Positions 1 to 11,323 are shown, counted from the first letter of the stretch. The stretch: DNA of 64,000 nt from Steinernema hermaphroditum (GCA_030435675.1 CM059622.1:8866001-8930000), one strand, 5' to 3'. Numbers and translations: made by a program. The notes: generated by a model not told the origin, from the sequence alone.

Positions 1-253
1 CACACTACTTGTTAACACGTCGATCACTTTCATTGGCTTTATTTACAACTCCTACCTTAATTCTTGATGTTTGTGTTGTATATATCGTTGTTAGAGTGCT
101 AGGTTTTAGAAATATTGCTTGTTTGTTGCAGTGTTGTCTTAATCATTAAATATCTGCCGTGCTCAGTCGCCGGGCGACAAAGCAACCGTAATATCGGAGC
201 ATGTGTACCGTAACCCAGCAGCTGCCGGTGGTGTTCCACATGTTTAGGCGACA
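1..253. other. Upstream region of eipr-1
   Basis: No gene is seen here. It is presumably the promoter and 5' leader of the plus-strand gene that starts at 254; no distinct motif was recognised. Confidence 0.4.
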
Positions 254-1453
254 ATGGAAGCGCCGCTGATGTGCGGGATAGACCTCCCGGCAAGGACCAT
301 CGTCAGTGTGGCGAACGAAGAGGCGACGCAGTTCGTCGTCGGATCGTTAGGGCTGAAGGCGGAGAATCAGCTGGTGCTCCTGGAGGTGGACGACGAGTTC
401 TCTCAGATCACAAATACCGTATTCCCGCACGTTTGTGGAGAGATGTGGGCGCTCGCTGCGCACCCCGCGCGCCCCGACGTCGTCGCCACGTGCTTCCTCG
501 CCACGGACTCCGGAGGCGGCGTCAGGGCAGGGGCGAAGCTGTGGCGCTTCGGCGGCGATCGCCTGGAGGCGCTGGCCGACTTCAGCCTTCCAGAAGGCGC
601 TCAGAAGGCGGACGCGTGAGTGGTACGATTCCGCGCCCCGGTTATGGTGGTTCGTTTCAGAATCTCCCTTTCCCGTAGCGGGACGAAGGCTGGGGTGACG
701 AGTGACCACGCAATTTCGTTCTTTTCGCTGGCCGACGACGGAATTCAGGTGAGCGCCGACTGGGACTCCGAGTGCGGTATGTGTGCAGACTGAGCGAACG
801 GAATCTGTGGAGTACAAGAAGCTTGGAGCGCTGACGTGGAATCCGCAAACGAGCGGAATCGCGATAGCCGCCGACTCTTCTATCCTCTGCATCGACACTC
901 GCTCGTTTGAGTAAGCCGAAGCCTTGTTCTCGAAGAAGTAGGCGCTTTTGTAGGACACAGAACGTGATCGGCGCCTATTCTCGTGTTCGACACGTCGACT
1001 TCAATCCGAACGTGCCGACGTATCTCGCCTCCGCTGGAGACGACGGCGCCGCTATCTGGGACCTTCGGAATTCTTCTTACCCGGTCGCCACCCTCTCGGA
1101 CCACCTGCACTGGTAACTCTGGTGATGGAGATGTATACAGTAATCCGTACTTTAGGGTGTGGAATGCGCGATACAATCCAATTCACGACCAGCTTCTGTT
1201 GACGTCCGGAAGCGATGCCAAAGTCTTCCTGCACTGCCTTGCATCGCTGAGTTCGGACGAGACACAAGAAGAAGAGGGCGCCGAGCGGCTCCCTGACGGG
1301 CGCCTCGATTCCGTGGAAGACCACGAGGAGTCGGTTTATGGCTGCGCGTGGGCGAGCAGCGACCCATGGATCTACGCCTCGGTGTCCTACGACGGACGCG
1401 TCATCCTCTCCCGAGTCAGGAGGGAGCACAAGTACCGTATCCTGCAAATCTAA
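254..1453 (+). CDS. eipr-1: EIPR1/TSSC1-like WD40 protein
   Basis: Five exons (254-615, 661-748, 789-910, 954-1112, 1156-1453) join to 342 codons plus stop. The family is a WD40 propeller that binds the EARP/GARP tethering complexes and supports endosomal recycling and dense-core vesicle cargo sorting. Visible WD-type blocks are GDDGAAIWDLR in exon 4, and VWNARYNP, LLLTSGSD and the C-terminal block HEESVYGCAWASSDPWIYAS followed by YDGRVILSRV, the last typical of EIPR1/TSSC1. The product is somewhat shorter than the roughly 390-residue human protein. Introns are 40-45 bp. The start is the first ATG, with the N-terminus MCGIDLPARTI in frame. The gene converges with vps-28; only 82 bp separate the stop codons. 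Family assignment is firm; the precise role is inferred from orthologues. Confidence 0.88.
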
Positions 1454-1535
1454 ACGGGAACTTCGGCACCGTGGTCTGACCACACCTAATTTATTTTTTG
1501 ACATCGACGAAAACGTATGTACAGAATTAAACGAC

Positions 1536-2300
1536 TCAAGAGTTTTGCAAAAACCTGTTAAACGAATTGTAAGCGGTTTCCAACTCGAAGACCATCTGTC
1601 GAGCCGTCTCCGTGCTGATCTCCTCGTGCGCCGCCATTCCGTTCAACTTATCGAACCTGTAACACTATCTGATGGGACCCAAAATGGTACAAAGCCCAGC
1701 ATACCAGTACTTCACCTTGATCTTCGCGTCGAAGTTGTCCGGGAGAGAGCTCATGGAGTTGATGGTAGCGTAGAGCTCGCTGAGGCTTGGATGTAGTTCG
1801 TCGACTGCACGAATATCCAACTTGAGCTGATCGAAGAGTGTGATGAACAGCTCTACCGTGTTGGCTCTAAAGAGAGGTCAATGCAAGTCTGCGCGTCCCT
1901 CACTTACATGCACTTGTACGCGTTTCCCTTGTCGTCGCGCACCGTAATCGGCCTGTCCTCCTTAATTCGCTCCAGTGCGGCGGGGCAGTTGATTCGATAC
2001 TTCCGAACGAACTCGTTGATGTCCGTTCCCTGCACGAACTTCAGCGCAACCTAAACCTAAATGCCCAAAACTGGTTCGCAGAAGGAAACCGACCTTGAAC
2101 TGTCCTAGCAATTTCGAACACTCCGTCGTGTACTCGCGGGAAGAGATGAAGTCCCGACTGAAGAGTTTCTCCAAGCATTCCAGGGAGTTTATCACGGCGT
2201 AGAGTTCGCTCAGATTGTCTGTCTGCTCACGCTCCGCACTGTTCTCGTACAATCGGACCTCCTGCATCAGCTCCGGGTCCACCGAGGCGGAGTGTGCCAT
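1536..2300 (-). CDS. vps-28: VPS28, ESCRT-I subunit
   Basis: Four exons on the minus strand (2300-2094, 2050-1908, 1866-1705, 1656-1536) join to 210 codons plus stop, close to the roughly 220 residues of VPS28. ESCRT-I sorts ubiquitinated cargo into multivesicular bodies on endosomes. The N-terminal core-binding part reads [20 protein letters not shown] and the C-terminal four-helix domain includes [25 protein letters not shown] and the typical end [19 protein letters not shown] acceptor ends 3 bases before the chosen ATG, which fits spliced-leader addition. The 3' end faces eipr-1. No intact-gene anomaly is seen. Confidence 0.9.
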
Positions 2301-2303
2301 CAC

Positions 2304-2309
2304 CTGAAA
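2304..2309 (-). promoter_or_regulatory. Candidate trans-splice acceptor of vps-28
   Basis: TTTCAG on the minus strand, three bases before the vps-28 ATG and with no upstream coding exon found. This is the nematode 3' splice-site consensus and suggests spliced-leader trans-splicing. It could instead be a cis-acceptor of an unseen 5' UTR exon. Confidence 0.5.
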
Positions 2310-3515
2310 CGGACGTGAAGAAGCTCTCCCAAACTACTTGCTTATCTACAGAAAACGACGCGAATCCGGCGCCTCAGTTCTCAGCTGCTCTGAGCGACGA
2401 CGCATTGTAAGCGACCGTACCCCTTTTCGAAGGATTCAGGGTTCCCCGGCCGGGTAACAGCTCTTTCCAAAAGGCGCCGGCGGGGGGAACGCCGCGTTAT
2501 GTGTTTACTTCGTGCGATAACGATCTGATTGTGGTTTTATGAGTGTTAGTTATTGATTGTTGTTGAAACTCGTTGCTGATTGTTAATCGTTTTGTTTTGT
2601 TAAGCCAATCGTGTTATTAGATAGTGCCCCATAAAATTTTTTTTTGCGATTTTTCAACGACTGTGCACGCAATGAAAAAAGCGCACCCCAGTTGACGGGT
2701 TTTTTGAAGCTGATATATAATCGCCGCAAAACTCGGTTGGTAATGACCGAACTTCCGAAAGATCCGATCCCTTTCTCTCTATTCACAGTTGTGTTTGTGC
2801 GACCGAACGTCGATTTGTCAATCAACGATTTGTCAATAGTATTCTCTCCGGCTCCCTGATGTCCGAAACACCTCTTCGCCTTCGACTCCGCGGAATTCGG
2901 TTTTTGCACTTCTTCCGGCGGCAAAACACGTGCCTCGCGGAACGACTACAAATGAGGCCCTCGGGGGGCGGCGGCCGAAAACAAATCGCGAACAAACGCC
3001 CAAGGATGCGCGGAGATCTGAACGGCAGAGAGCAAGCGCGGGACCTTCCGGCTTTGTTGCAGTGCTCGGGCGTCGGGATAGGCGAACGCGGCGCGCTTCA
3101 GCACGTGCTGAAACGGACTCGAAGCTCGCATGCGCCGTGCTCTCCTAATCAGTGACTTCCCCGAGCTGCAGCATTTCCCACTTCACGCCCCCCTTCGCTC
3201 CTTCTTTTCCACTCACACCTTCGAGTCTCCGTCACCGCGCGCCTGCGGCCGCCACGCGCGGTCTACGAGACGTAGCTGTCCCCCTGGCGACGGCTCCCTC
3301 CCCACCTCACTCCTTGAGGAGTCACGACCGTCTTTGGCGGCGCCCTTCTCCGCCACGTAGGCCGTCGTATCAGCGGGACTTCAGCGGACTCGAGAAGAAG
3401 CGCTCCTTTGTGTTTACAACTGGCGACAGAGTTGCTCTCCCTTCGACACGTTGTCGGCGCTTCTTCGATCACCCCCTTCAACCCCCTCGCCATGCCTCTC
3501 CCCTTACCGTAAGCG
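2310..3515. other. Intergenic region between vps-28 and the R-SMAD gene
   Basis: This 1.2-kb divergent intergenic region presumably holds both promoters. The open frames in it have no recognisable domain and none of the local splice pattern. A T/A-rich patch at about 2580-2660 is low complexity. Confidence 0.4.
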
Positions 3516-3521
3516 TTTCAG
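3516..3521 (+). promoter_or_regulatory. Candidate trans-splice acceptor of the R-SMAD gene
   Basis: TTTCAG ending 11 bases before the chosen ATG at 3533. It is consistent with leader trans-splicing or with the end of a 5' UTR intron. Confidence 0.45.
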
Positions 3522-3532
3522 GGCGTGCTCAG

Positions 3533-5124
3533 ATGTCAGAAGAATCGTCGAACTCGATCATCAGAAAGCTGTGGGGCCTCTCTAGGAAGCCTCCGCCGCC
3601 TAAGCAGGTTGTCATGATGACGTGAGATCGCGTGTCAAGACGGCTTTCAGGAGGAGTTCAAGGGCTGGTTCCAGAAGGCGGTGGCCCCCATGGTGAAGGT
3701 CTTCAAGAAGGAGCCCGACGCCCTCCGCCGCCTCGAAAAGGTTGTCGTCGACGAGGACGAGAACTCCGCGTGCATCTATGTCAAGCGGTGAGTCCCCGGT
3801 GTCCGGTTGTGCTTGCACGGTGCGCTTCAGGATGGTCCCGGGGGAGAAGGGCCGTGTGTCGTTACCCTTCGTCTACACGAAGCTCTTTCGGTTCCCGATC
3901 ATCTCCACGCAGTGGGACATCAACCAGCGCCGAATCTGTCGTGCAAACACGCAGCTCGGCTTTGTCTGCGTGAACCCTTATCACTACAACCTGCGGGGAC
4001 CCAAGCCTGGTATCGCCTCTCGGGTCGCTGGTCCTAAACACTGATTACAGCCATTCCTGCGATCGTCGTCAAGAAGGGGCAGTTCGCAGAGGCCTGCGCC
4101 CAGGACCTGTCCAACATGTCGCTCTCCATGAGGTGAGTACCGTAGCCAGAGGCCGCAACACCTTCTTGCAGCGACATAAACACGTGCCGGAACATGGTGG
4201 AGACGGACGACATCGTCCGGGAGGGCGTGCCCAACAAGTACCTCACTATGGAGCAGATCGAGGACATGAACGACCGTCTTATCCGTGTGAAGCGCAGCCG
4301 GAACGAGGTGTACACGAAGAAGTACTCCAGCAGGGATTACTGCTTCGACAACGAGAACGAAACCATCCTGGTCACCGAATGCGAAGACAGCGACCTCAGC
4401 GACTTGGTGGAGTTCGTCGCCGAGGCGGTGGAGTACCACGACCCAAGCATTTGGAGCACACTCACCTACTTCGAGGAGGGTACCCGGCTCGGCGAGCAGT
4501 TCTACGCCACCAGCGAGTCGATCGTCGTCGACGGCTTCACGGCTCCCTCTAGCAACGGGCGCTTCTCTATCGGGTGCATCCCTAATTCACGCCGCACCCA
4601 GGAGAGCGTGAACGCACGCAATCTCATCGGCCGCGGCATCCGCATCACCCACATCACGGGCGAAGTCTTCCTCGAGAACCTCTCCGGGAACCCTGTCTTC
4701 ATTCAGAGTCCCTGGATGAACAACATCAACAAATGGCACATCGCTACCGTAATTAAGGTCCCTGGCCGTAAGTCCCCGAGAAGATCGGGCGAAGACCTCA
4801 GCGCCTTTTTCAGATTGCATGCTGAAGATCTTCAACACCCGTGAGTTCGCCTCGGTGCTCGCCGAGGCGGTCACCCGGAACTACGAGGCGGCCTATGCCC
4901 TTACCCGCATGTGCGCCATTCGCATCTCCTTCACCAAGGCAGGTCCCACTCGGGCGCCCGTACAGTAACCGCGCCTTCAGGGCTGGGGGTCCGACTACAT
5001 GCGCCCCCGCATCACCTCCATTCCGTGCTGGGTAGAGCTGCACATCAACGGCCCCCTGCTCTGGATCGACCGTACCCTGAGCCTCATGGGCTCTCCCCAT
5101 GTGAAGTGCACGAGCTTCACGTAG
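3533..5124 (+). CDS. R-SMAD-like TGF-beta signal transducer
   Basis: Seven exons (3533-3607, 3651-3787, 3831-4009, 4051-4132, 4172-4767, 4814-4938, 4981-5124) give 445 codons plus stop. SMADs are phosphorylated by type I TGF-beta receptors and regulate genes in the nucleus. MH1 (about residues 25-125) ends in CVNPYHY but is divergent: where the family has the first zinc ligand (YCRLWRWPDL region) this one has YTKLFRFP, so a Cys is replaced by Thr. MH2 is well conserved: [54 protein letters not shown] (L3 loop), [16 protein letters not shown]. The receptor-target tail SSxS is not exact; the protein ends CTSFT. A divergent MH1 recalls nematode dauer-pathway SMADs (DAF-8/DAF-14 type), but I cannot decide between them and SMA-type R-SMADs. 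The gene is tail-to-tail with an inhibitory SMAD. Confidence 0.87.
4939..4980 (+). other. GC-AG intron in the R-SMAD MH2 domain
   Basis: Joining position 4938 to 4981 gives the conserved MH2 sequence FTKGWG without a frame change. The 42-bp intron so defined begins GCAGGT and ends CTTCAG. The nearby GT at 4943 would break the frame, so a GC donor is the simplest reading. Confidence 0.75.
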
Positions 5125-5541
5125 GGCGCCGAGGTGCTCTCCCTCCTGTATATAACTTTCGTTCATGTACTGATCACCGATTCCCGTGGAGGACATTTCC
5201 GAGCACCCCTAGCACGTCTTCTCCCTCGTCGTCGCGAAGTGCCGCAGTCGGTCTAACTTTTATTTATTATACTCTTATTATATTTCTCTTCGCATTTACG
5301 CGGACTGCGATGAGCGTTTGGAATACAGCAGACGTGAATAGAACAGCCTCCGGGGCTCATGGGCATCGAGAGCAAGTGGGAAGGCGAGGACTGATATGGA
5401 AAGCACTGGAATCGTCAAGGGTCAGCGGGCCTCGGAGTGCCGTTCGGCACGGAACGATTGGCAATGAGAGTGGAGCGCGAGGGTATTCATCAGACGCTAA
5501 GTGAACTGGCAGACGGAAAAGGTACGGTAGGAGACCGGCGG
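5125..5541. other. Convergent 3' region between two SMAD genes
   Basis: About 420 bp between two facing stop codons. It should hold both 3' UTRs. An A/T-rich stretch lies at 5255-5295. No gene or repeat was recognised. Confidence 0.4.
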
Positions 5542-7275
5542 CTAAGTGAAACAGATTTCGTATCGGCACGGGGTGTCGGAGACGTAGACTAGCTGGTAGT
5601 TGACGCCCCAGCCGGTGCCGACGCTGATGGTGAGGAACGTCATCGAGTTGGCGGGGTCGCCAACGGTGAGGCCGAGCCGATGGACGCGGATACAGTATCC
5701 CGGGGAGAGGCGGCGGATCGCCTCCGACTTGTGGTTCGCTAGGGACGAGGTGACGTTGATGAACAGCGGACGGTCGCCGCTGAAGCGTCTCATAGACGCA
5801 GGACTCCGTGGCGGGACTCACCTGTTGTAGAGCCAGACATCCTCGATGTTTTCCTGCTCACGCTGGCGGATGAGCGAGAAGGAGGTGTGGTTCTGGAGGT
5901 CCCAATCCGAGCGCACGTCCTGGCCGTCGAAGACGGTCCCCGCCAGTTTGCCCACGGCGACGAACTGCCCGATCAGGTTGATCACGTCCCCCACCCGGTT
6001 CTTGCGTTCGTACCGGGCCAGGCGAGCCCAAACTGAAGAGGATTATGGTAGAGTGCATCTTGTGTTTTGGGTCGGGCTACGGTACCCTTGGATGAGAGGT
6101 GTGTTACACGCGCGTGATCGCAGAAACACTCTCAGAGGGGAATTTAGGGAATTCGTATTGTTTTTTGTCGTCGACGGCCAAGTCGGCTATCGATCGCCAT
6201 CGGAGACAACGGGATGACATATGGCGGCGTCGCCGTCGCCGTCGCCCCCGCCATTCGACGAGGGCGCTTCCACTGATGCAATTATGCCCGAAAACTCATA
6301 ACTTCCGATGAACTGATACGTGCACCCCTGATTTATGCGACGAGAAACGGTAATTGGGGGCGCCTGGGTGGATGAGACGTACCTACGGCCTGTGAGTGGA
6401 CGACTGGCAGTTCGTGGGCCATCGGAGTGGACGCTTCCAGAGAGTCGGGCACCGGAACCGGCGGCGGTGAGCCCGAGGGCGGCAGGTCGGTGTCGCTCGC
6501 GGCGAGCGCCCTCCGGCGCTCCAGGCCGAAGGAAGAGGACTCACCGTCCCCGAATCCTGAGGTACCGTTAGTGAGCGAGGGCTCCGTCGCACACTTACTC
6601 GTCGTCTCCGGCGGCCAGATGGTGCCCCCGTTGGCCATCACTCCGCCCGACAGGCTCTGCTCCTCCGAGTTGGACGACAGCTCTGCTGAAAGCGCCGGGT
6701 CAGGCCTCGAGGAGCCGAAACTCACGTCGAATCCAGAGGGCGTAGTGGTACGGGTTGCAGCAAGATACTGTAGCGTTGTTTATCGTGACCCTGCCGAAGC
6801 GACACCACGGCATTGGGTCAAGTCGGTGGAGTGCCGCGTCCACCTGCAACTCCTTCCAGCGCCACATCTTGCAGCAGAGGTAGGGCATGCTCATCGGCCG
6901 GTCGATCTGTGGAATCAGCCCACAGTCCTCCTGGCCCTTGTCGTCCTCCTCCTCTTCTTCTTCCTGGCCGCCGTGACCCTTCGAGCACCCGGCACCGTCG
7001 CTGTCCACGTCCATCGGAGGCCCTGGGGCACACTGTTTGATCTCGTGACCGCTCGACTCGACTGCCTAAACGGGACCTTTTCGGACGCCGCCGCGGAGCT
7101 GACTCACCTTCCGGAGCACATCGAGGTCCTCGGAGTCGAATCCGCGCATCAGCCGCATGAACCTGCGGTGGGCACGTCGTTCGTCCGCGGTCACCAGAAG
7201 GCGCCGGCGCCATAGACGTTCTACAAACCGCCGACGCTCTGACAGAAGGCACCAGAATCCACAGTCGATCGGCAT
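5542..7275 (-). CDS. Inhibitory SMAD-like protein (SMAD6/7, TAG-68 type)
   Basis: Six exons on the minus strand (7275-7108, 7065-6726, 6685-6387, 6327-6303, 6032-5822, 5779-5542) sum to 426 codons plus stop. I-SMADs block TGF-beta receptor or R-SMAD signalling. MH1 keeps the zinc ligands (YLCCKMWRW, WCRFG, SCCNPYHY). The linker contains an acidic run (EEEEEEDD) and a Ser/Pro-rich exon. MH2 shows RYERKNRVGD, DVWLYNSGDRPLFINV (I-SMADs have VWAYNRGEHPIFVN) and GTGWGVNY, and stops soon after CRYEICFT, so it has no phosphorylatable SSxS tail, as in I-SMADs. The 25-nt exon 4 was chosen because it restores phase between exons 3 and 5; this join and the start codon are the least certain parts. Confidence 0.8.
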
Positions 7276-8468
7276 GATTTCCAGAAAGACGAGGAGGGTC
7301 GCTCTGAGGCATTACCGTAACCGTCGATGCGCGTCGTTGCCAGGAAGCTACGGTCAATTTCCCCTTGAACGCGGCCACATCGCTGAAAGCAGAGCTGCAG
7401 GCCCGGACAAAGGTGGCCCCCTAAAGGGCAATTGGCCGCGAATTCGCATTAATCGTTCTGCGTCGGTTCTTCCGAAGCGCGAATCGCGCCCTCCACTGAA
7501 GTTGGCCCATATCCCTCGGCGGATCGAATATCGAGTGCCCGAAATCCGACGACCTCTGACTAATGGGGACCGTTCGGGGACCCTCGAGCACCTTGGCGCA
7601 GCTCCGAACTTGGCGATGCACAAATGGGATAAAAATCGAAAATTCACTGGAGGTCAATATGGGTGGCGCGGATTATGCAAATCTCTGTAGACGCGTATGC
7701 AAAGAGCAGCAGACGATGGCGGCGCTGGAGCGCGACGGAAGTTCAGAGGGCCACCACGCCGTCACGGCAACCACCACAAGGCGGCCCTATCGATCGAGTC
7801 CTCTTTGAGTTTGGCCACCCCCAAAAGACTTTTCGGGAAACACGAAGGAACAAGAATAAACAACGAGGGCCAAAAACGCCGTCGCCTCGCGATCCCGTGC
7901 CGGACACCTCCCCCGGGAGCCACTCTTTGTCCCTGCGCCGAATCCGCGACCTACAGGTTGTTCTCCCGCTGGAGGCGCGCAGCCCGCCCTCAGTCCTCAA
8001 TCCGTCCGCCCTTTCTTCTCTTGAATGTGCCGCCGACAAATGGATTCATCAAGGCGCACGCCCAATTAGGCAAACTCTCAAGGAACCACTCGCCGGCTCA
8101 TTAGCTTCGAACTCCTCCGAGATCACTGATGCCGCCGGAAGTGCCACCCGCACAACATAAGTGCCAAGCAAGCATGCGCGCAAGCCTAGGCGATGGCTTA
8201 CAACACCTTCGCTGTCAGATCGAAGTGAGGAAATGAACGGGAAGTCACAGGATCGATTCACCTCGTCCCGCAAAACCCCGTCTTCTTGTCCGGGACCAAC
8301 ATCGGACGTCTGACATAACACATGACATAATACTATCGATTCTCGGAGAAATCTCCGAGAGGGGCGGCCCCTCCCAGGGCCGACCCCTAATGTCCAGAGT
8401 CGCCAAAGTCGTTTGGCATAAATCTTTTATGTACTGTATGGAACGTTTCTTCGAAATGAGCAAGGAGA
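7276..8468. other. Intergenic region upstream of the I-SMAD gene
   Basis: About 1.2 kb between the 5' end of the I-SMAD gene and the 3' end of pash-1. No domain-bearing frame was found. A short perfect hairpin (CTCGGAGAAATCTCCGAG) lies at about 8342-8359. Confidence 0.4.
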
Positions 8469-11004
8469 TCACAGATCGATGTAGGGGCTGTTGGGCTCCG
8501 GATGCCGCGCACTGTAGTCCACCGACGCTACAACGCTTTGATCGGTCACAGGAGTCCCTGAAGCTGTCAGATGTGGGCGAGTGGGAACAGTTGGGTCAAT
8601 GGAGCCGGCTGCTGCTCGCATTGCTTCTCGCAGCCGTTGTAATATCGCACCGTTAGGATTGTACGTCGACCTTGTTTCGCCCGTGCTTCCGCCTTGAATG
8701 GGGGCAAATTACCACAGCCGGCCTCCAGTACTCACCTTGTAGCTTCGTGACTTCGTTCGCTTTCTTGCGGGCATCCTTGAGCAGTCGCTGGGCTTCATAG
8801 CCGTAGTTCCGAATGATTTCGCCCCAAGTTTTAAACTGAAATGCGGAGATAAGAAGGAGATAGCGGTCACGAGGGCGAACCTCTGGGTGAAGGAGCTTCA
8901 GCATCTTCTGTGAAGCTGCCTGTTTGCCCTCCTGCTTGTTGGTGCAGATGACACTCACTTCGTGCCGGCCCACTTTCATCACAAACTCGTGCTTGTGGTG
9001 TTTTATGCGATTCCGCGAAGTTTGGATGTCAGTGTTGCCGGAAGCCGCGTACCTCTTGAGGCATTCCTGAAACGACACATGAAACTTCTCCTCGGCGACT
9101 TTACGACTGAGGTGCTCAAAATGCGTCGAAAGCTGGAAAACATTCGCTCGTCGTGGCAGCAGATGTTCCATCATATTATCACTCCCCCTTCTTAGCCAAA
9201 GACACATCCGCATGCCGACGCAAAACAAAAACAGCGAAATTCCGAAAGGCACACATTCCAACGTTCGGAGTGGACCTCGGGTATTACCTGAAGGACTAGA
9301 TAAGGCGCTGGCTGGCCAGCTCGAGCACACAGGTCCGGGATTCTCTCGTGCTCGATGGGGTATTCGTTGAAGATTGCGACGACATCGTCGACTGAACTTG
9401 CATCGTTGCCGTTCGTCTCCCTGAAAACAGAAAGTTCTGTTGCCGCCAGAAATCCGAGGACTATCATACCTCTTAGAGCTGACAACCGTTCCATCGGCAT
9501 CAAATTCGATGCCCGGAATCAGCATAGAAACGGCTTGTATCGCAGCCCGCAGCTTGGCGAGCTTCTTGCTGATGCCGGCGCCTTGCCCGAGGAACACCTC
9601 GTCGTCACTCTCCGATGAATGCTGATTGCCTTCGCGCCTCTGCTGCTCATGTAGAAGCATTATCTTCTCCTTTATGGAAGCTCCGGAGGCCATTTTCCCT
9701 CCAACTTGACCTAGCTTTAGAAAAGCCATGGCGACGAAGGGATTTGAAGAACTCCTGTAACACCGAACTTAATCAAATGATAACTGTAGGATTATGGGAC
9801 TCACCTAGTCTCTTCATACTGGTAGCGAATTTTGCTTTTGACGACTTTCTGGACGTATTCGTGGAGCACACTCACAGAAGTCTTCCCCTGAGGATTCATC
9901 ATGAAACTCTTCTTCTGAGGCCTTCCACTCTGGTCGAGCGCCGGACTCGTAATTAACTGAATATCAGAGGGCAGTGCCGGTCGCGAGGCGTCAGTAATTG
10001 AAGCCGCGGCGTGGAGCTCGGCATCGAGGCGCTTCTTCGCCTTGATGCGGTTTCGGTGAGAAGCCCACGTCTTGTCCCTGTGAATGCTGATCGTCTTGAA
10101 TTTGAAGACGTTCATAGCGTACTCGTAGAGCTCGTCCGGCGACAACTGGCTCCTCTCGAAGTCCTCTGCCGTCTGATCCAAAGATCAGAAGAAGGAAAAG
10201 AACCGAGCCCTACCTGAATCTGTGGCGCTTGGATCTTGGCGATTAGTTCAGCTGAAGACTCGGAGTCCTTGTGCTGCTTGATGATTTCGTCGATCTCCTT
10301 CTCGCGCCGTTCGATCCGTTCGCGCAATTTCCGCTGGTAGTAGCAGCTTATCGCCGTCTCGGGCACTTTGTGGTGCCGCACCGAACCCGTACCCAGGAAG
10401 TAAGGTCGCGAGAAAGTGCACACACGGGAAGCCCGTTCCAGGTATACGGTCAGGCCGCTTTCGTGGCTCACCTCCACCCAGCCCTGTGGAAGAACGTCGA
10501 AGTGATCGTATCCTCGATGTTCCAACACCCTTTTCGTCCTAAAAGCTTTGTCGAAATGAGAAATTCCGTTTTCTTGGCCTACCTGACCTCCACATCGTCA
10601 GTTTTGCTCTCGTCGATGGAACTGGTGAGTGTTTTCTCCAAAAGGTCGTCAACAAAGTCCTCGGAACCGTCAGAAGACGACGACGAGGGGAATTCATCGT
10701 CACTGAAAGCCAACGACATCCGTGAACACGAGGCCACGTGAGTTGTTGAAGGGACTTCTCGCGGAGGAGCGTTTGTTTGTGTGTCGCCAAATTCTTTTGC
10801 TGTCGAAGGCTTTGTCGGTTCCACGATGCCCAGTGGAACTCCACCGAACGGACATTGGGACAGCCGAGGGCGCTTTGAAGGAGGCAAGGGTTCTGACTCA
10901 CAGGCCTGCGAGGGCGCTACTTCGCAGTTCGCAATTTGTAACTCCCTCATGATTCGTTCTCTTTGTTCCATGAGCGCCGCGAGTCCCTCTTCCTCCTGGT
11001 TCAT
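8469..11004 (-). CDS. pash-1: DGCR8/Pasha, Microprocessor subunit
   Basis: Eight exons on the minus strand (11004-10583, 10538-10214, 10172-9805, 9754-9470, 9420-9288, 9066-8881, 8835-8736, 8692-8469) give 680 codons plus stop. DGCR8 binds primary microRNA hairpins with Drosha in the nucleus. The order is an acidic N-terminus with a Ser run; the Rhed/WW region (LPQGWVEVSHESGLTVYLER, RPYFLGTGSVR); dsRBD1 (KSFMMNPQGKTSVSVLHEYV, ISKKLAKLRAA); dsRBD2 (LVLQECLKRY, KQAASQKMLKLLHPE); and a C-terminal helix (NGAILQRLREAMRAA). The haem-ligating Pro-Cys of vertebrate DGCR8 appears as Ser-Cys (TAISCYY). The exon 6 acceptor was chosen by family alignment; an upstream acceptor in the same frame at about 9149 would add 28 residues. 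The last intron uses an AAG acceptor. Confidence 0.92.
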
Positions 11005-11323
11005 CTAAACAGTGCCTTATATGTCAGGAAAGTTGACCACAACGCCAAATGTGTACAACCCCGACTTCGCTAAAGCCAGCTGATGCACAACAATCCCGAG
11101 CCGTTTCCTCCCCAAGCAGCGCCGCGTTTGCATCTTTTTCTGAAGTGCGAAGCGAGTGAGAGTTACCGTTCATCACAACACGGTCTCCCTGAGTCGGAAT
11201 TTGAACGGCTGTGTCCCACCACGAAATCCAATGTTCATCAGTGGTAGGCTACTACGGTGGTTGGGCAGACGGTGCACGATTCCTAAAAGCTGTTGCGCGA
11301 TTTTGCTGGAATTTTGCCGCCCC
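11005..11323. promoter_or_regulatory. Shared divergent promoter region of pash-1 and lsg-1
   Basis: Only 319 bp separate the start codons of two outward-facing genes, so their promoters must lie close together or overlap. No specific binding site was recognised. Confidence 0.45.

Noticed and set aside
1450..1536. Overlap of the vps-28 coding end with eipr-1 through a small extra exon
   Set aside because: Recounting the T run at 1545-1549 shows the frame ends FLQNS with a TGA at 1536-1538, the normal VPS28 C-terminus, so no extra exon is needed.
2583..2924. 113-codon minus-strand frame upstream of the R-SMAD gene
   Set aside because: Composition is A/T-rich with no motif, and its middle is T-run low complexity. 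No splice sites connect it to a neighbour.
6427..7215. 262-codon plus-strand frame
   Set aside because: It is antisense to I-SMAD exons 1-3, whose minus-strand reading gives conserved MH1 sequence. The plus frame has no domain features.
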